From Stenotrophomonas rhizophila (GTDB lineage: Bacteria; Pseudomonadota; Gammaproteobacteria; Xanthomonadales; Xanthomonadaceae): 64,000 bases of DNA. The notes under the pieces are model-generated. The model made no database searches. It was not told the origin of the DNA and saw nothing but the letters and a program-made list of their open reading frames with translations. Positions 46,556 to 54,676 of this stretch are shown one piece after another. A program made the translations under genes and the position numbers. The stretch spans positions 434,001 through 498,000 of the forward strand of contig NZ_VDQT01000003.1 in NCBI RefSeq assembly GCF_007667275.1, written 5' to 3'. How positions within the stretch are numbered: position 1 is the stretch's first letter; each line of letters begins with the position of its first letter.

Positions 46556-47533
46556 ATGACCGACACCGTACCGCCTCCCAAGCCCGCTGAAGGCAAGACC
46601 AGCGTCCGTCTCATCACCGTCCCGGACGACCGGGCGGGGCAACGCCTGGACAACTTCCTGCTGGGACAGCTCAAGGGCGCGCCGCGCAGCCTGGTGTACA
46701 AGCTGGTGCGCAGTGGCCAGGTCCGGGTCAACGGCGGCCGGGCCAAGGCCGAGCGCAAGCTGGAGGGCGGCGATGAAGTGCGCGTGCCGCCGGTGCGTCT
46801 CACCGAGGAGGGCGACAAGGCCGGCCCGCCGGCGGCGTTCATGAAGCGGCTGGAAGACGCCATCGTTTACGAAGATGAACGATTGTTGGCGCTGAACAAG
46901 CCGTCGGGTGTGGCCAGCCATGGCGGCAGCGGGATCAGCTTCGGGGCGATCGAAACGCTGCGCGCGCTGCGGCCGGGCAAGACCCTGGAACTGGTGCACC
47001 GGCTCGACCGCGACACCTCGGGGCTGCTGATCGTGGCCAAGAAGCGCTCAGCACTGAGCGAGCTGCAGGCCCTGCTGCGCGAGGACCACGGTGCGGGCAT
47101 CCGCAAGCGCTACCTGACGCTGCTGGTCGGGCGCATGCCGGACGGGGTGATGACGGTGGACGCGCCGCTGCACGTCGGGCTGCGCCAGGGCGGGGAACGC
47201 CACGTGCAGGTCAATGCGATCGGCAAGGAATCGGTGAGCCACTTCAAGGTGCTGGAGCGTCGGGGCGGGCATTCGTACTGCGAGGTACGCATCGAGACCG
47301 GTCGCACCCATCAGATCCGAGTGCACGCCCAGCATCTGGGCCATCCAGTGGCCGGTGACGACAAATACGGCGATCCGGACGTCAACAAGCGGCTTCGTGA
47401 GCAGATCGGGCTGAAGCGCCTGTTCCTGCACGCTGCCTCGCTGGAATTTTCGCTGGACGCGGGAAAGACCCCGTACACCCTCAACGCGCCGTTGGCCGAT
47501 GAATTGACCGAGGCGTTGAACCGGTTGGGGTGA
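46556..47533 (+). CDS. rluC: 23S rRNA pseudouridine synthase RluC
   Basis: 325 aa. An N-terminal S4 domain (about 27-80, RLDNFLLGQL, LVRSGQVRVNGGRAK) is followed by the RluA-family catalytic domain with HRLDRDTSGLLIVAK and catalytic Asp151. RluC makes pseudouridines 955, 2504 and 2580 (E. coli numbering) in 23S rRNA. Position opposite rne supports RluC over other RluA-family members. The ATG has AAAGG just upstream. Confidence 0.94.
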   Translation: MTDTVPPPKPAEGKTSVRLITVPDDRAGQRLDNFLLGQLKGAPRSLVYKLVRSGQVRVNGGRAKAERKLEGGDEVRVPPVRLTEEGDKAGPPAAFMKRLEDAIVYEDERLLALNKPSGVASHGGSGISFGAIETLRALRPGKTLELVHRLDRDTSGLLIVAKKRSALSELQALLREDHGAGIRKRYLTLLVGRMPDGVMTVDAPLHVGLRQGGERHVQVNAIGKESVSHFKVLERRGGHSYCEVRIETGRTHQIRVHAQHLGHPVAGDDKYGDPDVNKRLREQIGLKRLFLHAASLEFSLDAGKTPYTLNAPLADELTEALNRLG

Positions 47534-47536
47534 GTC

Positions 47537-47561
47537 GCGACGACCAACGGTCGTCGCCTAC
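47537..47561 (-). repeat. GTAG-type palindromic repeat (inverted pair, left)
   Basis: GCGACGACC-aac-GGTCGTCGC followed by CTAC, just after the rluC stop. Paired with the unit at 47580. Confidence 0.8.
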
Positions 47562-47579
47562 CGGGCGCGGAAGGCAATG

Positions 47580-47604
47580 GTAGGTACCGACCGTTGGTCG
47601 GTAC
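47580..47604 (+). repeat. GTAG-type palindromic repeat (inverted pair, right)
   Basis: GTAG then GTACCGACC-gtt-GGTCGGTAC. It lies between the convergent rluC and zupT, where it could serve as a bidirectional terminator or mRNA end. Confidence 0.8.
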
Positions 47605-47619
47605 GCTGCCGGCCACGTC

Positions 47620-48429
47620 CTACCACTTGAACAACACCAGGCTGATCGCCAGGCTGCCCATGCCGGCAACCAGGCCATACACCGTTTCGTGGCCCTTGGC
47701 GTAACGCTTGGCGGCCGGCAGCAGTTCGTCCAGGGCCAGGAACACCATCACCCCGGAGATGATCCCGAACACCCAGCCGAAGGTGGCGTGGTTGAGCACG
47801 CCGGACAGCACTACGTAGCCGATGGCCGCGCCGATCGGCTCGGCCAGGCCCGACAGCAGGCTGGCACCAAAGGCGTAGAACTTGTTCTGGGTGGCGAAAT
47901 ACACCGGTACCGCGATCGCGATCCCTTCGGGGATGTTGTGGATGGCAATGGCGAACGCCAACGGCATGCCCACCGACGGGCTTTCCAGCATCGCGAAGAA
48001 GGTGGCCAGCCCCTCGGGGAAGTTGTGCGCGGTGATCGCCACCGCCGTCAACAGGCCCACCCGCTTGATGTAGGCCTTGTTGTTTTCCCGGTACATCGGG
48101 TCCTGCTTGTCCAGGCTGTCATGCGGATTGGGCACGAAGTGGTCGATCAGCACGATCAGCAGCACGCCGCACAGGAACGCGCCCGTGCCGTAGGCAAAGC
48201 CCAGCCGCGCGTCGTAGGCCTGGGTGAAGGAATCGATCGACTTGGTCAGGATTTCGGTCAGCGACACGAACACCATCGCGCCGCCGGCGAAGGCCAGGCC
48301 GAACGCCAGCAGGCGCGGGTTGGGGCGTCGCGAGAACAGCACCATCAGGCTGCCCAGCGCGGTTGCCAACCCGGCCGCAAGGGTCACCGCCAGGGCCAGC
48401 CATACGTGTCCACTTGAGATATCCGGCAT
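47620..48429 (-). CDS. zupT: ZIP-family metal transporter ZupT
   Basis: 269-aa inner-membrane importer of divalent metals (zinc, also iron or manganese). Eight predicted spans, with the metal-binding motifs HNFPEG and HNIPEG in helices IV and V, and a His/Asp-containing loop (IDHFVPNPHDSLD, about 95-107). Length and motifs match ZupT. Single gene; start ATG 48429. No Zur-like site was recognised upstream. Confidence 0.93.
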   Translation of the reverse strand: MPDISSGHVWLALAVTLAAGLATALGSLMVLFSRRPNPRLLAFGLAFAGGAMVFVSLTEILTKSIDSFTQAYDARLGFAYGTGAFLCGVLLIVLIDHFVPNPHDSLDKQDPMYRENNKAYIKRVGLLTAVAITAHNFPEGLATFFAMLESPSVGMPLAFAIAIHNIPEGIAIAVPVYFATQNKFYAFGASLLSGLAEPIGAAIGYVVLSGVLNHATFGWVFGIISGVMVFLALDELLPAAKRYAKGHETVYGLVAGMGSLAISLVLFKW

Positions 48430-48457
48430 GCGTCAACGCGTCCTTGTACATAAACAG

Positions 48458-48482
48458 CGCGCCGCGGAACAGCCGCGGCGCG
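48458..48482 (-). terminator. GC-rich hairpin between the phhB operon and zupT
   Basis: 10-bp perfect stem CGCGCCGCGG/CCGCGGCGCG with a 5-nt loop, followed on the minus strand by CTGTTTATG. Possible terminator of the lipoprotein gene upstream of zupT. Confidence 0.5.
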
Positions 48483-48533
48483 GAAGGAAAACGGAGCTGG
48501 CGCCGGCTGGCATCCGTGGGGATGGGGCAGGGC

Positions 48534-48977
48534 TCAGCCGCCGCGGCGCAGCCGCTCTTCGATGGCGAAGCATTCATCCGGCTTGGGCTGCGGCGGATTG
48601 AAGCTCACCGGCACCTGGATGGTGGTCGGGACGGGTTGACCGGCGCGGGTGGCGGCCTTGAACTGCCACCTGGTCACCGCCTGCAGGGCCCGGTGATCCA
48701 GATCACCATTGCCGCTGCTGCTGGCCAGGGTGATCTCGCCCGGGGTGCCGTCGGTACCGACCACCACCTTCAATGTGCTGGTGCCACCGATCCCCTGGCA
48801 GGCCAGTTCAACCGGGTATTCGGGCGGAGGGGTCTTCACCGCCGCCACCTCGGTAGGCGCGGCCACCGGCGCGGCAGGTTCCGACGAACCACCGCACCCC
48901 GCCAGCCCTGCGACCGCAAGTCCAACGACCCACCCTTGCAGCACCACGCGCTGCATGGCTGCGTTTCGAACACTCAT
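48534..48977 (-). CDS. TonB-domain lipoprotein
   Basis: 147 aa. Signal peptide with lipobox GLAGC (Cys at about 28), a short Pro/Ala linker, and a TonB C-terminal-like domain (about 50-135): [52 protein letters not shown]. Unlike true TonB it is lipid-anchored and has no inner-membrane helix, so it more likely belongs to the stand-alone TonB_C proteins with a structural or envelope role. The ATG at 48977 overlaps the phhB stop (ATGA), so the two are co-translated. Confidence 0.8.
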   Translation of the reverse strand: MSVRNAAMQRVVLQGWVVGLAVAGLAGCGGSSEPAAPVAAPTEVAAVKTPPPEYPVELACQGIGGTSTLKVVVGTDGTPGEITLASSSGNGDLDHRALQAVTRWQFKAATRAGQPVPTTIQVPVSFNPPQPKPDECFAIEERLRRGG

Positions 48978-49324
48978 TTCCATTCCTCCGTCAGGCCCGA
49001 AGCCTTGGCTGCACAGATGAAGTCGTTCTCGCTCAGGCCACCCACGTCATGGGTGGAGAAGCGCACCACCGCCCGGTCGTAATGCACCCCCAGGTCCGGG
49101 TGGTGGTCTTCGGCATGGGCGATGAAGGCCAGTGCGTTCACGAACGCCATGGTCCGGTAGTAGTCCTTGAAGCGGAACGTGCGGGTCAGGGCCTGGCCCT
49201 GTTCGGCCAGTTCCCAGCCGGGAATCTGCGGCAGCAGCTCGGCCACCCGGGCCTCGCCCAGCTTGTGGTCGCTGCCCTTGCGGGGCACGCAATGGGCCTG
49301 CGCCAGGGGAATCAGGTCGGCCAT
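48974..49324 (-). CDS. phhB: Pterin-4a-carbinolamine dehydratase
   Basis: 116 aa. PhhB/PCD recycles the pterin cofactor of phenylalanine hydroxylase by dehydrating 4a-hydroxytetrahydrobiopterin. The family signature [20 protein letters not shown] with the active-site histidines, then [13 protein letters not shown], is intact. The ATG at 49324 has GGAGG at good spacing; an ATG four codons earlier is possible. The phenylalanine hydroxylase gene is not in the window. Confidence 0.93.
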   Translation of the reverse strand: MADLIPLAQAHCVPRKGSDHKLGEARVAELLPQIPGWELAEQGQALTRTFRFKDYYRTMAFVNALAFIAHAEDHHPDLGVHYDRAVVRFSTHDVGGLSENDFICAAKASGLTEEWK

Positions 49325-49403
49325 GGAATCCTCCACCTCGTGTATGTCTGAACAATGCGCCGGACAGTGTATAAACCGAATGAGCGCATAACATGTAAGC
49401 CGC

Positions 49404-49409
49404 TAGAAT
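49404..49409 (+). promoter_or_regulatory. Possible nfuA -10 box (leaderless transcript)
   Basis: TAGAAT ends 6 nt before the nfuA ATG, and no Shine-Dalgarno lies between. A transcript starting 7 nt downstream would begin at the start codon. The -35 region is not convincing. Confidence 0.3.
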
Positions 49410-49415
49410 AGCCGC

Positions 49416-50015
49416 ATGATCCAGATCTCCGACACTGCCCAGACCTATTTCCGCAAGCTCATCGAGCGCGAAGCCGTGCCCGGCATGGGCGTGCGCCTCA
49501 GCGCCGTCGATGCGGGTACCCCGCGCGCCGACGCCCGGCTGGAGTTCGCCGAACCGGCCGACCTGCTCGGCGACGAGTGGGCGGTGGACTGCGACGGCTT
49601 CACCCTGTACGTGGCCGCCACCAGCGTGGCCTGGATGGACGGGGCCGACATCGACATCGTCACCAATGGCACCGGCGGCCAGCAGCTCACCATCAAGGCG
49701 CCGAAGATCAAGGGCGAGCTGCCGGCGGACTCGGCCTCGCTGGTGGAACGCGTACGATGGGTGGTGGAAAACGAAGTCAACCCGCAGCTGGCCTCGCACG
49801 GCGGCAAGGTCGCGGTGCAGGAGGTGTCCGCCGACGGGGTGGTGCTGCTGCGCTTCGGCGGTGGCTGCCAGGGCTGCGGCATGGCCGACGTCACCCTCAA
49901 GCAGGGCATCGAGAAAACCCTGATGGGCCGCGTGCCCGGCATCACCGCCGTGCGCGACGCGACCGACCATGAAAGCGGGCACGCGCCGTACATCCCCCGC
50001 GGCACGGCTGCCTGA
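49416..50015 (+). CDS. nfuA: Fe-S biogenesis protein NfuA
   Basis: 199 aa. An N-terminal degenerate A-type scaffold domain (about 1-95) and a C-terminal Nfu domain (about 105-180) with the cluster-binding CxxC (Cys151, Cys154 in [11 protein letters not shown]). NfuA carries 4Fe-4S clusters to apo-enzymes, especially under oxidative or low-iron stress. The start MIQISDTAQ matches the family. No Shine-Dalgarno is seen, so translation may be leaderless. Confidence 0.95.
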   Translation: MIQISDTAQTYFRKLIEREAVPGMGVRLSAVDAGTPRADARLEFAEPADLLGDEWAVDCDGFTLYVAATSVAWMDGADIDIVTNGTGGQQLTIKAPKIKGELPADSASLVERVRWVVENEVNPQLASHGGKVAVQEVSADGVVLLRFGGGCQGCGMADVTLKQGIEKTLMGRVPGITAVRDATDHESGHAPYIPRGTAA

Positions 50016-50024
50016 TCGTCCTGC

Positions 50025-51821
50025 GTGACACTGCGCCGGGCTGACGAGATCCTCCAAGCGCTGCTGGCTCGCCAGCCGGAAAAACGCATCGTCGAAAAAA
50101 CCACGGGCCTTCCCTATGGGTGGGGCCTGTGGCTGCGTGCGCTGACGCCGCTGCCGCGCCCGTTCCGCTCATCGGAAGTCATTGCCGAACTGCTGCCGCG
50201 ACCGCTGCCCGGGTCGCCCGGCCGCCTGCCCGCGTTGGGCACGCTGCAGGCGATGCGCCGGCTGCTGTGGCAGACCTGGGATCCGGCCCCGCGCGACCAG
50301 CGCTGGATGCGCTGGACCTCCGGCGTCATCAGCGTGCTGCTGCACGTGATGTTCGCCGCACTGTTGTTGTGGGTGGCCTTGATCCGCCCGCCGGTGTCGC
50401 CGGAGCAGGGCGGCGACGGCGGCCGAATCCAGGTCGAATTCCTGGGCAGCGGTACACCGCAGGACAGCGGCGGTGGCGAACAGGCTGCCGCTGCCGGCGG
50501 CGCGGCCGCCGCCGCAGCGGCAAGTGCAGCGGCGGGCCAGGCCTCCTCGCAACCGCGTCCGCGCACGCCGCCGGCCGCCACGGCACCGCAGCCGCCCGCA
50601 CCGGCCGCGGCTGCAGAACCGGTCGCCAGTGTCGAGCCCACCCCCACGCCGCCGACGCCCGCGCCAACCCCGGTCGAACAACCGGTGCAGGCCACCGACG
50701 TGGCCGAGGCCACCACTGATTTCGTGGTGCCGCCCACCAGCGTGCCGCGCACCGACGTGCGGGTGATCCCGCGCGAGGCGCCGGAGCTGCAGGTGCGCGA
50801 GCGCACCGTAGAGGTAGTGGAAGCGCCCACGCCGCCCCTGGTCGCACCGGCTGTGCGTCCGGTGCAGCCGCAGCTGCGCACACCCGAGCTGGTAGTGCGC
50901 GAGCGCGAGGTCACGGTGGTCAACGCGCCCACGCCACCGGTTCCTACTGCCGGCCCACGCGTGGAGATCACCGTGCCGCAGCGGGAAGCGCAGGTACGTG
51001 AGCGCGAGATCGCGCCGGCACCGTCGGTGTCGGTCGCGGTGGCCCCGGTGCCGCAGCGCGAGATCACCGTCCCCGGGCGCAGCCCGGAGGTAAGCGTGCG
51101 CGAGCGCGCCGTGCCCAATGCAGCGCCGCGTCCGGCGCCGGCAACCGCCACGCCGTCGACCGCCAGCTCCACCGCGTCCGCCACGCCGAGCCGGAATGCG
51201 GCCAGCACGTCCAGCAGTGCCAGCACGGCCGCACCGAACCGCAGCACGGCTGCGACACCGGCTGCGGCGACCCCACCGGCCGCTCGCCCGTCGCCCACGC
51301 CGGGCAACTGGGCGACCCCGGCACGTGGCGACGACTGGGGCGCCTCTACTCGCAATCGCGACGGCGAACGCAGTGGTGCGCAGGCCAACCAAGGGGCTGG
51401 GCGCACCGGCGATGGGCTGTTCAACGCGGACGGCAGCGTGCGCGTACCGGGGCAGGACGGCAGCGGTGACAGCGAGCGCGGCGCGCCCGGTGGCGAGAAC
51501 GACGGCTGGAGCCGCGAGCGCATCGCGCAATCGGGCACCTGGCTCAAGCGCCCGCCGTACGATTACACGCCGACCTCGTTCGACAAGTACTGGGCGCCGA
51601 ACGAGTCGCTGCTTGCCGAATGGGTGCGCAAGGGCATCAAGGCCGTGGAAATTCCGATTCCCGGCACCAGCTCGAAGATCTCCTGCGTGGTCTCGATCCT
51701 GCAGTTCGGCGGCGGCTGCGGCTTGACCAACCCGAACATGCAGGACCAGCCAGCCGTGGCCCGGCCACCGCCGGACGTTCCCTTCAAAAAAGAACTACAG
51801 GACGACAACGGCAGCCGATGA
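50025..51821 (+). CDS. Proline/alanine-rich single-span membrane protein, unknown function
   Basis: 598 aa, not assigned to a family. A cytoplasmic N-terminal segment (about 1-95) is followed by one membrane span (about 97-120). A long low-complexity periplasmic region (about 125-480), rich in Ala, Pro, Thr and Val, contains repeated VRERxVxVV and APTPP units (about 255-370). A conserved-looking C-terminal domain (about 500-590) has YTPTSFDKYWAPNESLLAEWVRKGIK and a CVVSILQFGGGCG pair of cysteines. The layout resembles TonB-like or cell-envelope spanning proteins, but the C-terminal domain does not look like TonB. The GTG at 50025, 9 bp after nfuA, is supported by position only. Confidence 0.75.
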   Translation: MTLRRADEILQALLARQPEKRIVEKTTGLPYGWGLWLRALTPLPRPFRSSEVIAELLPRPLPGSPGRLPALGTLQAMRRLLWQTWDPAPRDQRWMRWTSGVISVLLHVMFAALLLWVALIRPPVSPEQGGDGGRIQVEFLGSGTPQDSGGGEQAAAAGGAAAAAAASAAAGQASSQPRPRTPPAATAPQPPAPAAAAEPVASVEPTPTPPTPAPTPVEQPVQATDVAEATTDFVVPPTSVPRTDVRVIPREAPELQVRERTVEVVEAPTPPLVAPAVRPVQPQLRTPELVVREREVTVVNAPTPPVPTAGPRVEITVPQREAQVREREIAPAPSVSVAVAPVPQREITVPGRSPEVSVRERAVPNAAPRPAPATATPSTASSTASATPSRNAASTSSSASTAAPNRSTAATPAAATPPAARPSPTPGNWATPARGDDWGASTRNRDGERSGAQANQGAGRTGDGLFNADGSVRVPGQDGSGDSERGAPGGENDGWSRERIAQSGTWLKRPPYDYTPTSFDKYWAPNESLLAEWVRKGIKAVEIPIPGTSSKISCVVSILQFGGGCGLTNPNMQDQPAVARPPPDVPFKKELQDDNGSR

Positions 51822-51836
51822 CGGCAACGCCGTCAT

Positions 51837-52250
51837 CTACTCGTTCAACGCGACGAACGCCCAGAACGGCACATCGTGTTCGCTCCACGTCTCGCTGGCG
51901 TCGTCCAGGACATCCAGCAGGGTGTCGAAATCCGTCCCGTCCGCGGCCTTCAGGTCGTCGGCACCGCTGAAGAACAGCGCGTAACCGTTGGCCTGCCACC
52001 ACGACAGGTCGCGCAGGAAGTCCAGCAGGGCATCCCAATTGCGGCCGAAAGTGCTGGGAAAATCCATCTGCGCGGCGATGCGCATCAGCAAAGTGTGCTT
52101 GTCGCTGCAGCCGCGCAGGTCGATCGTCGCCACGCGCAGGCCGGCACCCCGCATCGCGGCCGCCAGCGGCCCGATGTCTTCATTGGTGACCGAATACACG
52201 CCGGCATTGTTGATGTCGTCCAGGTTCAATTCGAATGCTTCGTGGTTCAT
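51837..52250 (-). CDS. Barstar-family RNase inhibitor
   Basis: 137-aa immunity protein. The barstar signature is clear: CSDKHTLLMRIAAQMDFPSTFGRNWDALLDFLRDLSWW (about residues 47-85), where the family's acidic and aromatic residues plug the barnase active site. It acts in the cytoplasm, blocking the RNase before export. The ATG at 52250 overlaps the barnase stop (ATGA), so inhibitor and nuclease are made together. Slightly longer than Bacillus barstar (about 90 aa) because of N- and C-terminal extensions. Confidence 0.92.
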   Translation of the reverse strand: MNHEAFELNLDDINNAGVYSVTNEDIGPLAAAMRGAGLRVATIDLRGCSDKHTLLMRIAAQMDFPSTFGRNWDALLDFLRDLSWWQANGYALFFSGADDLKAADGTDFDTLLDVLDDASETWSEHDVPFWAFVALNE

Positions 52251-52726
52251 TGCCAGCTCCCGGCAGGTGGGACCTCGAAACTGCGGAAGGTTTCGTAGTG
52301 GTCATCGGTGTAGAACCAACCGGTCGGCGGGGTGCCGCCGGTGACGATGCGGCGTGCGCCGCGGTTGCCCGCGCCCGGCGTGTCCACGGTGTACTCGCGG
52401 TAGTAGCCACGCGGACGATCGGGCAGGCGCTGTTCGCGGTTGCCGAACACGCCGCCGTCCTGGCGGTGCGGGTAGGGCCCGCCGCGCTGGATCAGCTTGA
52501 TGGTGGTGCGCGCTTCGGGTGGCAGGAAGGCGGGCAGGGGGTCGTGCGTGCGCTGCGCGGCGGCACCCGGGTTGGCCGGTGCCTCGGATGGAGGTGTGTC
52601 GGCGGGGGCGGGCTGGGTGAGTGACGGGGCGAAGTCGGGCGCCGGCGCGCGCTGGGAGAGCCTGATCGCAGCCAGGCCACCGATCAGCAGCACGATGGCG
52701 AGAAGTAACAGCAGGGGCTTGCGCAT
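52247..52726 (-). CDS. Secreted or anchored barnase-type ribonuclease
   Basis: 159 aa. N-terminal signal/anchor (about 4-22, [17 protein letters not shown]), a Pro/Ala linker (about 26-62), then a microbial RNase (N1/barnase) domain (about 65-155). Catalytic residues are visible as Glu in YYREYTV, Arg in RG-x-RRIVTGG and His in TDDHYETF. These enzymes cut RNA after guanine. ATG 52726 gives a sensible signal peptide. An earlier in-frame start at 52792 would run into the GTAG repeat at 52788 and is rejected. Expressed with barstar just downstream; the same domain ends the Rhs protein at 41126. Confidence 0.9.
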   Translation of the reverse strand: MRKPLLLLLAIVLLIGGLAAIRLSQRAPAPDFAPSLTQPAPADTPPSEAPANPGAAAQRTHDPLPAFLPPEARTTIKLIQRGGPYPHRQDGGVFGNREQRLPDRPRGYYREYTVDTPGAGNRGARRIVTGGTPPTGWFYTDDHYETFRSFEVPPAGSWQ

Positions 52727-52787
52727 GGGGATTGCTGTGGCGAGGGTGGGTCTACTGTAATGCTTCTTCTGTCGGGATCGCCTGGTT

Positions 52788-52809
52788 GCCACGCAGGGCG
52801 TGGCACTAC
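52788..52809 (-). repeat. GTAG-type palindromic repeat, tandem unit 1
   Basis: Stem GCCACGC/GCGTGGC followed by ACTAC. It is the first of two nearly identical 41-bp units in the barnase/sodA intergenic region. Confidence 0.8.
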
Positions 52810-52828
52810 GCGTGGGGATCGCCTGGTT

Positions 52829-52850
52829 GCCACGCAGGGCGTGGCACTAC
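52829..52850 (-). repeat. GTAG-type palindromic repeat, tandem unit 2
   Basis: Same stem as the unit at 52788, 41 bp away, with the flanking ATCGCCTGGTT also repeated, which points to a recent direct duplication. Confidence 0.8.
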
Positions 52851-53020
52851 GCGGTGGGGATGGCCCTGCGCCACCTGGGTTTCGTCACCTGTGCGTAACG
52901 CGTGCTTTTCGCCGGAACGAAGTTTCCTTTACGTGGGCCTTGGTAAGCTCGTCGGCCATCCCCATCATCGACACGCAACGCCCGGTCTTCGCCGGGCGAG
53001 TGAGCTACCAGGAGAACCAC

Positions 53021-53632
53021 ATGGCCTATACCCTCCCCAAGCTGTCCTACGCCTACGACGCGCTTGAGCCGCATATCGATGCGGCCACGATGGAAATCCA
53101 CCACACCAAGCACCACCAGACCTACATCAACAACGTCAACGCCGCGCTCGAAGGCACCGAATACGCCGACCTGCCGGTCGAAGAGCTGGTCAAGAAGACC
53201 AAGTCGCTGCCGGAAAACCTGCAGGGCGTGGTCCGCAACAACGGTGGTGGCCACGCCAACCACACCCTGTTCTGGACGGTGATGGCGCCGAACGCCGGCG
53301 GCAACCCGGTCGGCGACGTGGCCAAGGCCATCGATGCCCAGCTGGGCGGCTTCGAGAAGTTCAAGGAAGCCTTCACCAAGGCTGCGCTGACCCGCTTCGG
53401 CAGCGGCTGGGCCTGGCTGAGCGTCACTCCGGACAAGAAAGTCGTGGTGGAAAGCAGTGCCAACCAGGACAGCCCGCTGATGGACGGCAACACCCCGATC
53501 CTGGCCCTGGACGTGTGGGAACACGCGTACTACCTGAAGTACCAGAACCGTCGCCCGGAATACATCGGTGCCTTCTTCAACGTCGTCGACTGGAACGAAG
53601 TCGAGCGCCGTTACCAGGAAGCGATCACCTGA
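53021..53632 (+). CDS. sodA: Superoxide dismutase, Mn type
   Basis: 203 aa. Converts superoxide to oxygen and hydrogen peroxide. Metal ligands His27, His81, Asp164 and His168 ([25 protein letters not shown]) are all present. Gly in NNGGGHANH together with Gln149 in [10 protein letters not shown] follows the manganese-type pattern rather than the iron type. No signal peptide, so cytoplasmic. Good Shine-Dalgarno (AGGAG) before ATG 53021. A strong terminator follows, so it is a single-gene unit. Confidence 0.95.
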   Translation: MAYTLPKLSYAYDALEPHIDAATMEIHHTKHHQTYINNVNAALEGTEYADLPVEELVKKTKSLPENLQGVVRNNGGGHANHTLFWTVMAPNAGGNPVGDVAKAIDAQLGGFEKFKEAFTKAALTRFGSGWAWLSVTPDKKVVVESSANQDSPLMDGNTPILALDVWEHAYYLKYQNRRPEYIGAFFNVVDWNEVERRYQEAIT

Positions 53633-53638
53633 TCGACG

Positions 53639-53664
53639 AAAAGCCGGGCATATGCCCGGCTTTT
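53639..53664 (+). terminator. Rho-independent terminator after sodA
   Basis: Stem AAGCCGGGCA/TGCCCGGCTT with a TA loop, A-run before and T-run after, 7 bp past the sodA stop. It could also serve the convergent EEP-like gene. Confidence 0.9.
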
Positions 53665-53702
53665 CCGTGGTGCCGTCCGCTGGCCGGCGCCTGCCGCGGG
53701 AT

Positions 53703-54545
53703 CTACCGCGGTGCTTCGCCCTGGACGCGCAACGTGGCCAGGATGCCCAGCCGCAATGCGGTGCCCGGGCTCCCTTCCGCTGCCGGCAGCTTCACCGGCT
53801 GCAGGCCCTCGCTGGCGAAATGCGAAACCTGGAACAGCACGTCCAGACCGTGCCCGCTGGCCGCACCGGCCAGCGACGGTGGATCGACCCGCTCGCCGGG
53901 ATTCTTGCGTACCGGCTGGAACCCGGGCGAACTGCGCACCAGCTCTTCGGTCTCGGCGGAGAAGTCGCCGGCGATGAGCGAGGGCAGGCCATCGGAGGTG
54001 GCGCCGATCCAGGTCATCAGGTCGCTGGTCTGGTGCTGCCGCACCTGCGCTTCGTCCGGTTCCGGACGCAGCCGCGCTACATAGATGTTGACCAGCTCCT
54101 CGTGCAGCTTGATCCGCAGCATGCCGGCCGCGCTGTACTGGCCAGGCGGGTGCAGCAGGGTGACCCCGTCCTCGGAAACCGGCAACCGGCTGAGCATGGC
54201 GCTGCCATGGCGCACGCGCTGGCTGGGCGGGTCGGCGGTGACGAAGTCGCAGCTGTAGCGCAACCGGGTCGCCAGCCAGCAGGCCGGATTGCGGCCCTCC
54301 GACTGCTGCACCCGCTGTACCGCGATCACGTCCGGCTGCAGTCCTTCCAGCACCTGCAGCAGCTGTTCGCGGCGCTGTTCCCACTCGGCGTCGGCGCCGA
54401 CCGGCAGCTCCAGGGTGGCGATCCTCAGCAGGCGCGGCGCCGCCTCGCCCTGGCGGGCGTTGGCCGGGAGTGCGGGGGCGGTCAACAAGAGGAGCAGGAG
54501 CCAGCCGTGCCAGTGTCCTGCGACAACCGTGGGGAGGAGGCGCAT
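53703..54545 (-). CDS. EEP-family paralogue lacking catalytic residues (probable pseudoenzyme)
   Basis: 280 aa with a signal peptide (to about residue 31). It aligns along its length with the active EEP protein at 40275 (ACWLATRLRYSCDFVTADPPSQRVRHGSAMLSRLPV matches that protein's NQAAWLARRLGYDYQFVSTDPP region). However, the catalytic Asn is Glu46, the metal-binding Glu of LQEV is Arg78, the His of THLN is Arg158, the GDFN Asn is Ser196, and the C-terminal SDH is absent. Hydrolysis by the usual mechanism is unlikely. A binding role is more plausible. The start is ATG 54545 (MRLLP); the frame extends 16 codons further upstream. Confidence 0.82.
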   Translation of the reverse strand: MRLLPTVVAGHWHGWLLLLLLTAPALPANARQGEAAPRLLRIATLELPVGADAEWEQRREQLLQVLEGLQPDVIAVQRVQQSEGRNPACWLATRLRYSCDFVTADPPSQRVRHGSAMLSRLPVSEDGVTLLHPPGQYSAAGMLRIKLHEELVNIYVARLRPEPDEAQVRQHQTSDLMTWIGATSDGLPSLIAGDFSAETEELVRSSPGFQPVRKNPGERVDPPSLAGAASGHGLDVLFQVSHFASEGLQPVKLPAAEGSPGTALRLGILATLRVQGEAPR

Positions 54546-54676
54546 AACGATAAGTTTACGCTTGGGCCGTCGACGTGCCGTGACTTCGGTCAAATGTCAC
54601 GTCCCGGCGCAGCGTGCGCCGCCGGGATCGTTCCGGTAACCTTGCGCCCTTTGAACCCGCAGGACAGCCCCGACGC

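Noticed and set aside
42567..46559. Plus-strand frame of 1,330 codons opposite rne
   Set aside because: Antisense of RNase E. The protein is a Gly/Arg/His-rich read-out of the Ala/Pro repeats.
52727..52792. Extended N-terminus for the barnase gene
   Set aside because: It would translate part of a GTAG palindrome, and the shorter form starts directly with a signal peptide.
52766..52857. Short tandem repeat that could be mistaken for a CRISPR array
   Set aside because: Only two units, with palindromic GTAG-type stems and no variable spacers of constant length. No cas gene is nearby.
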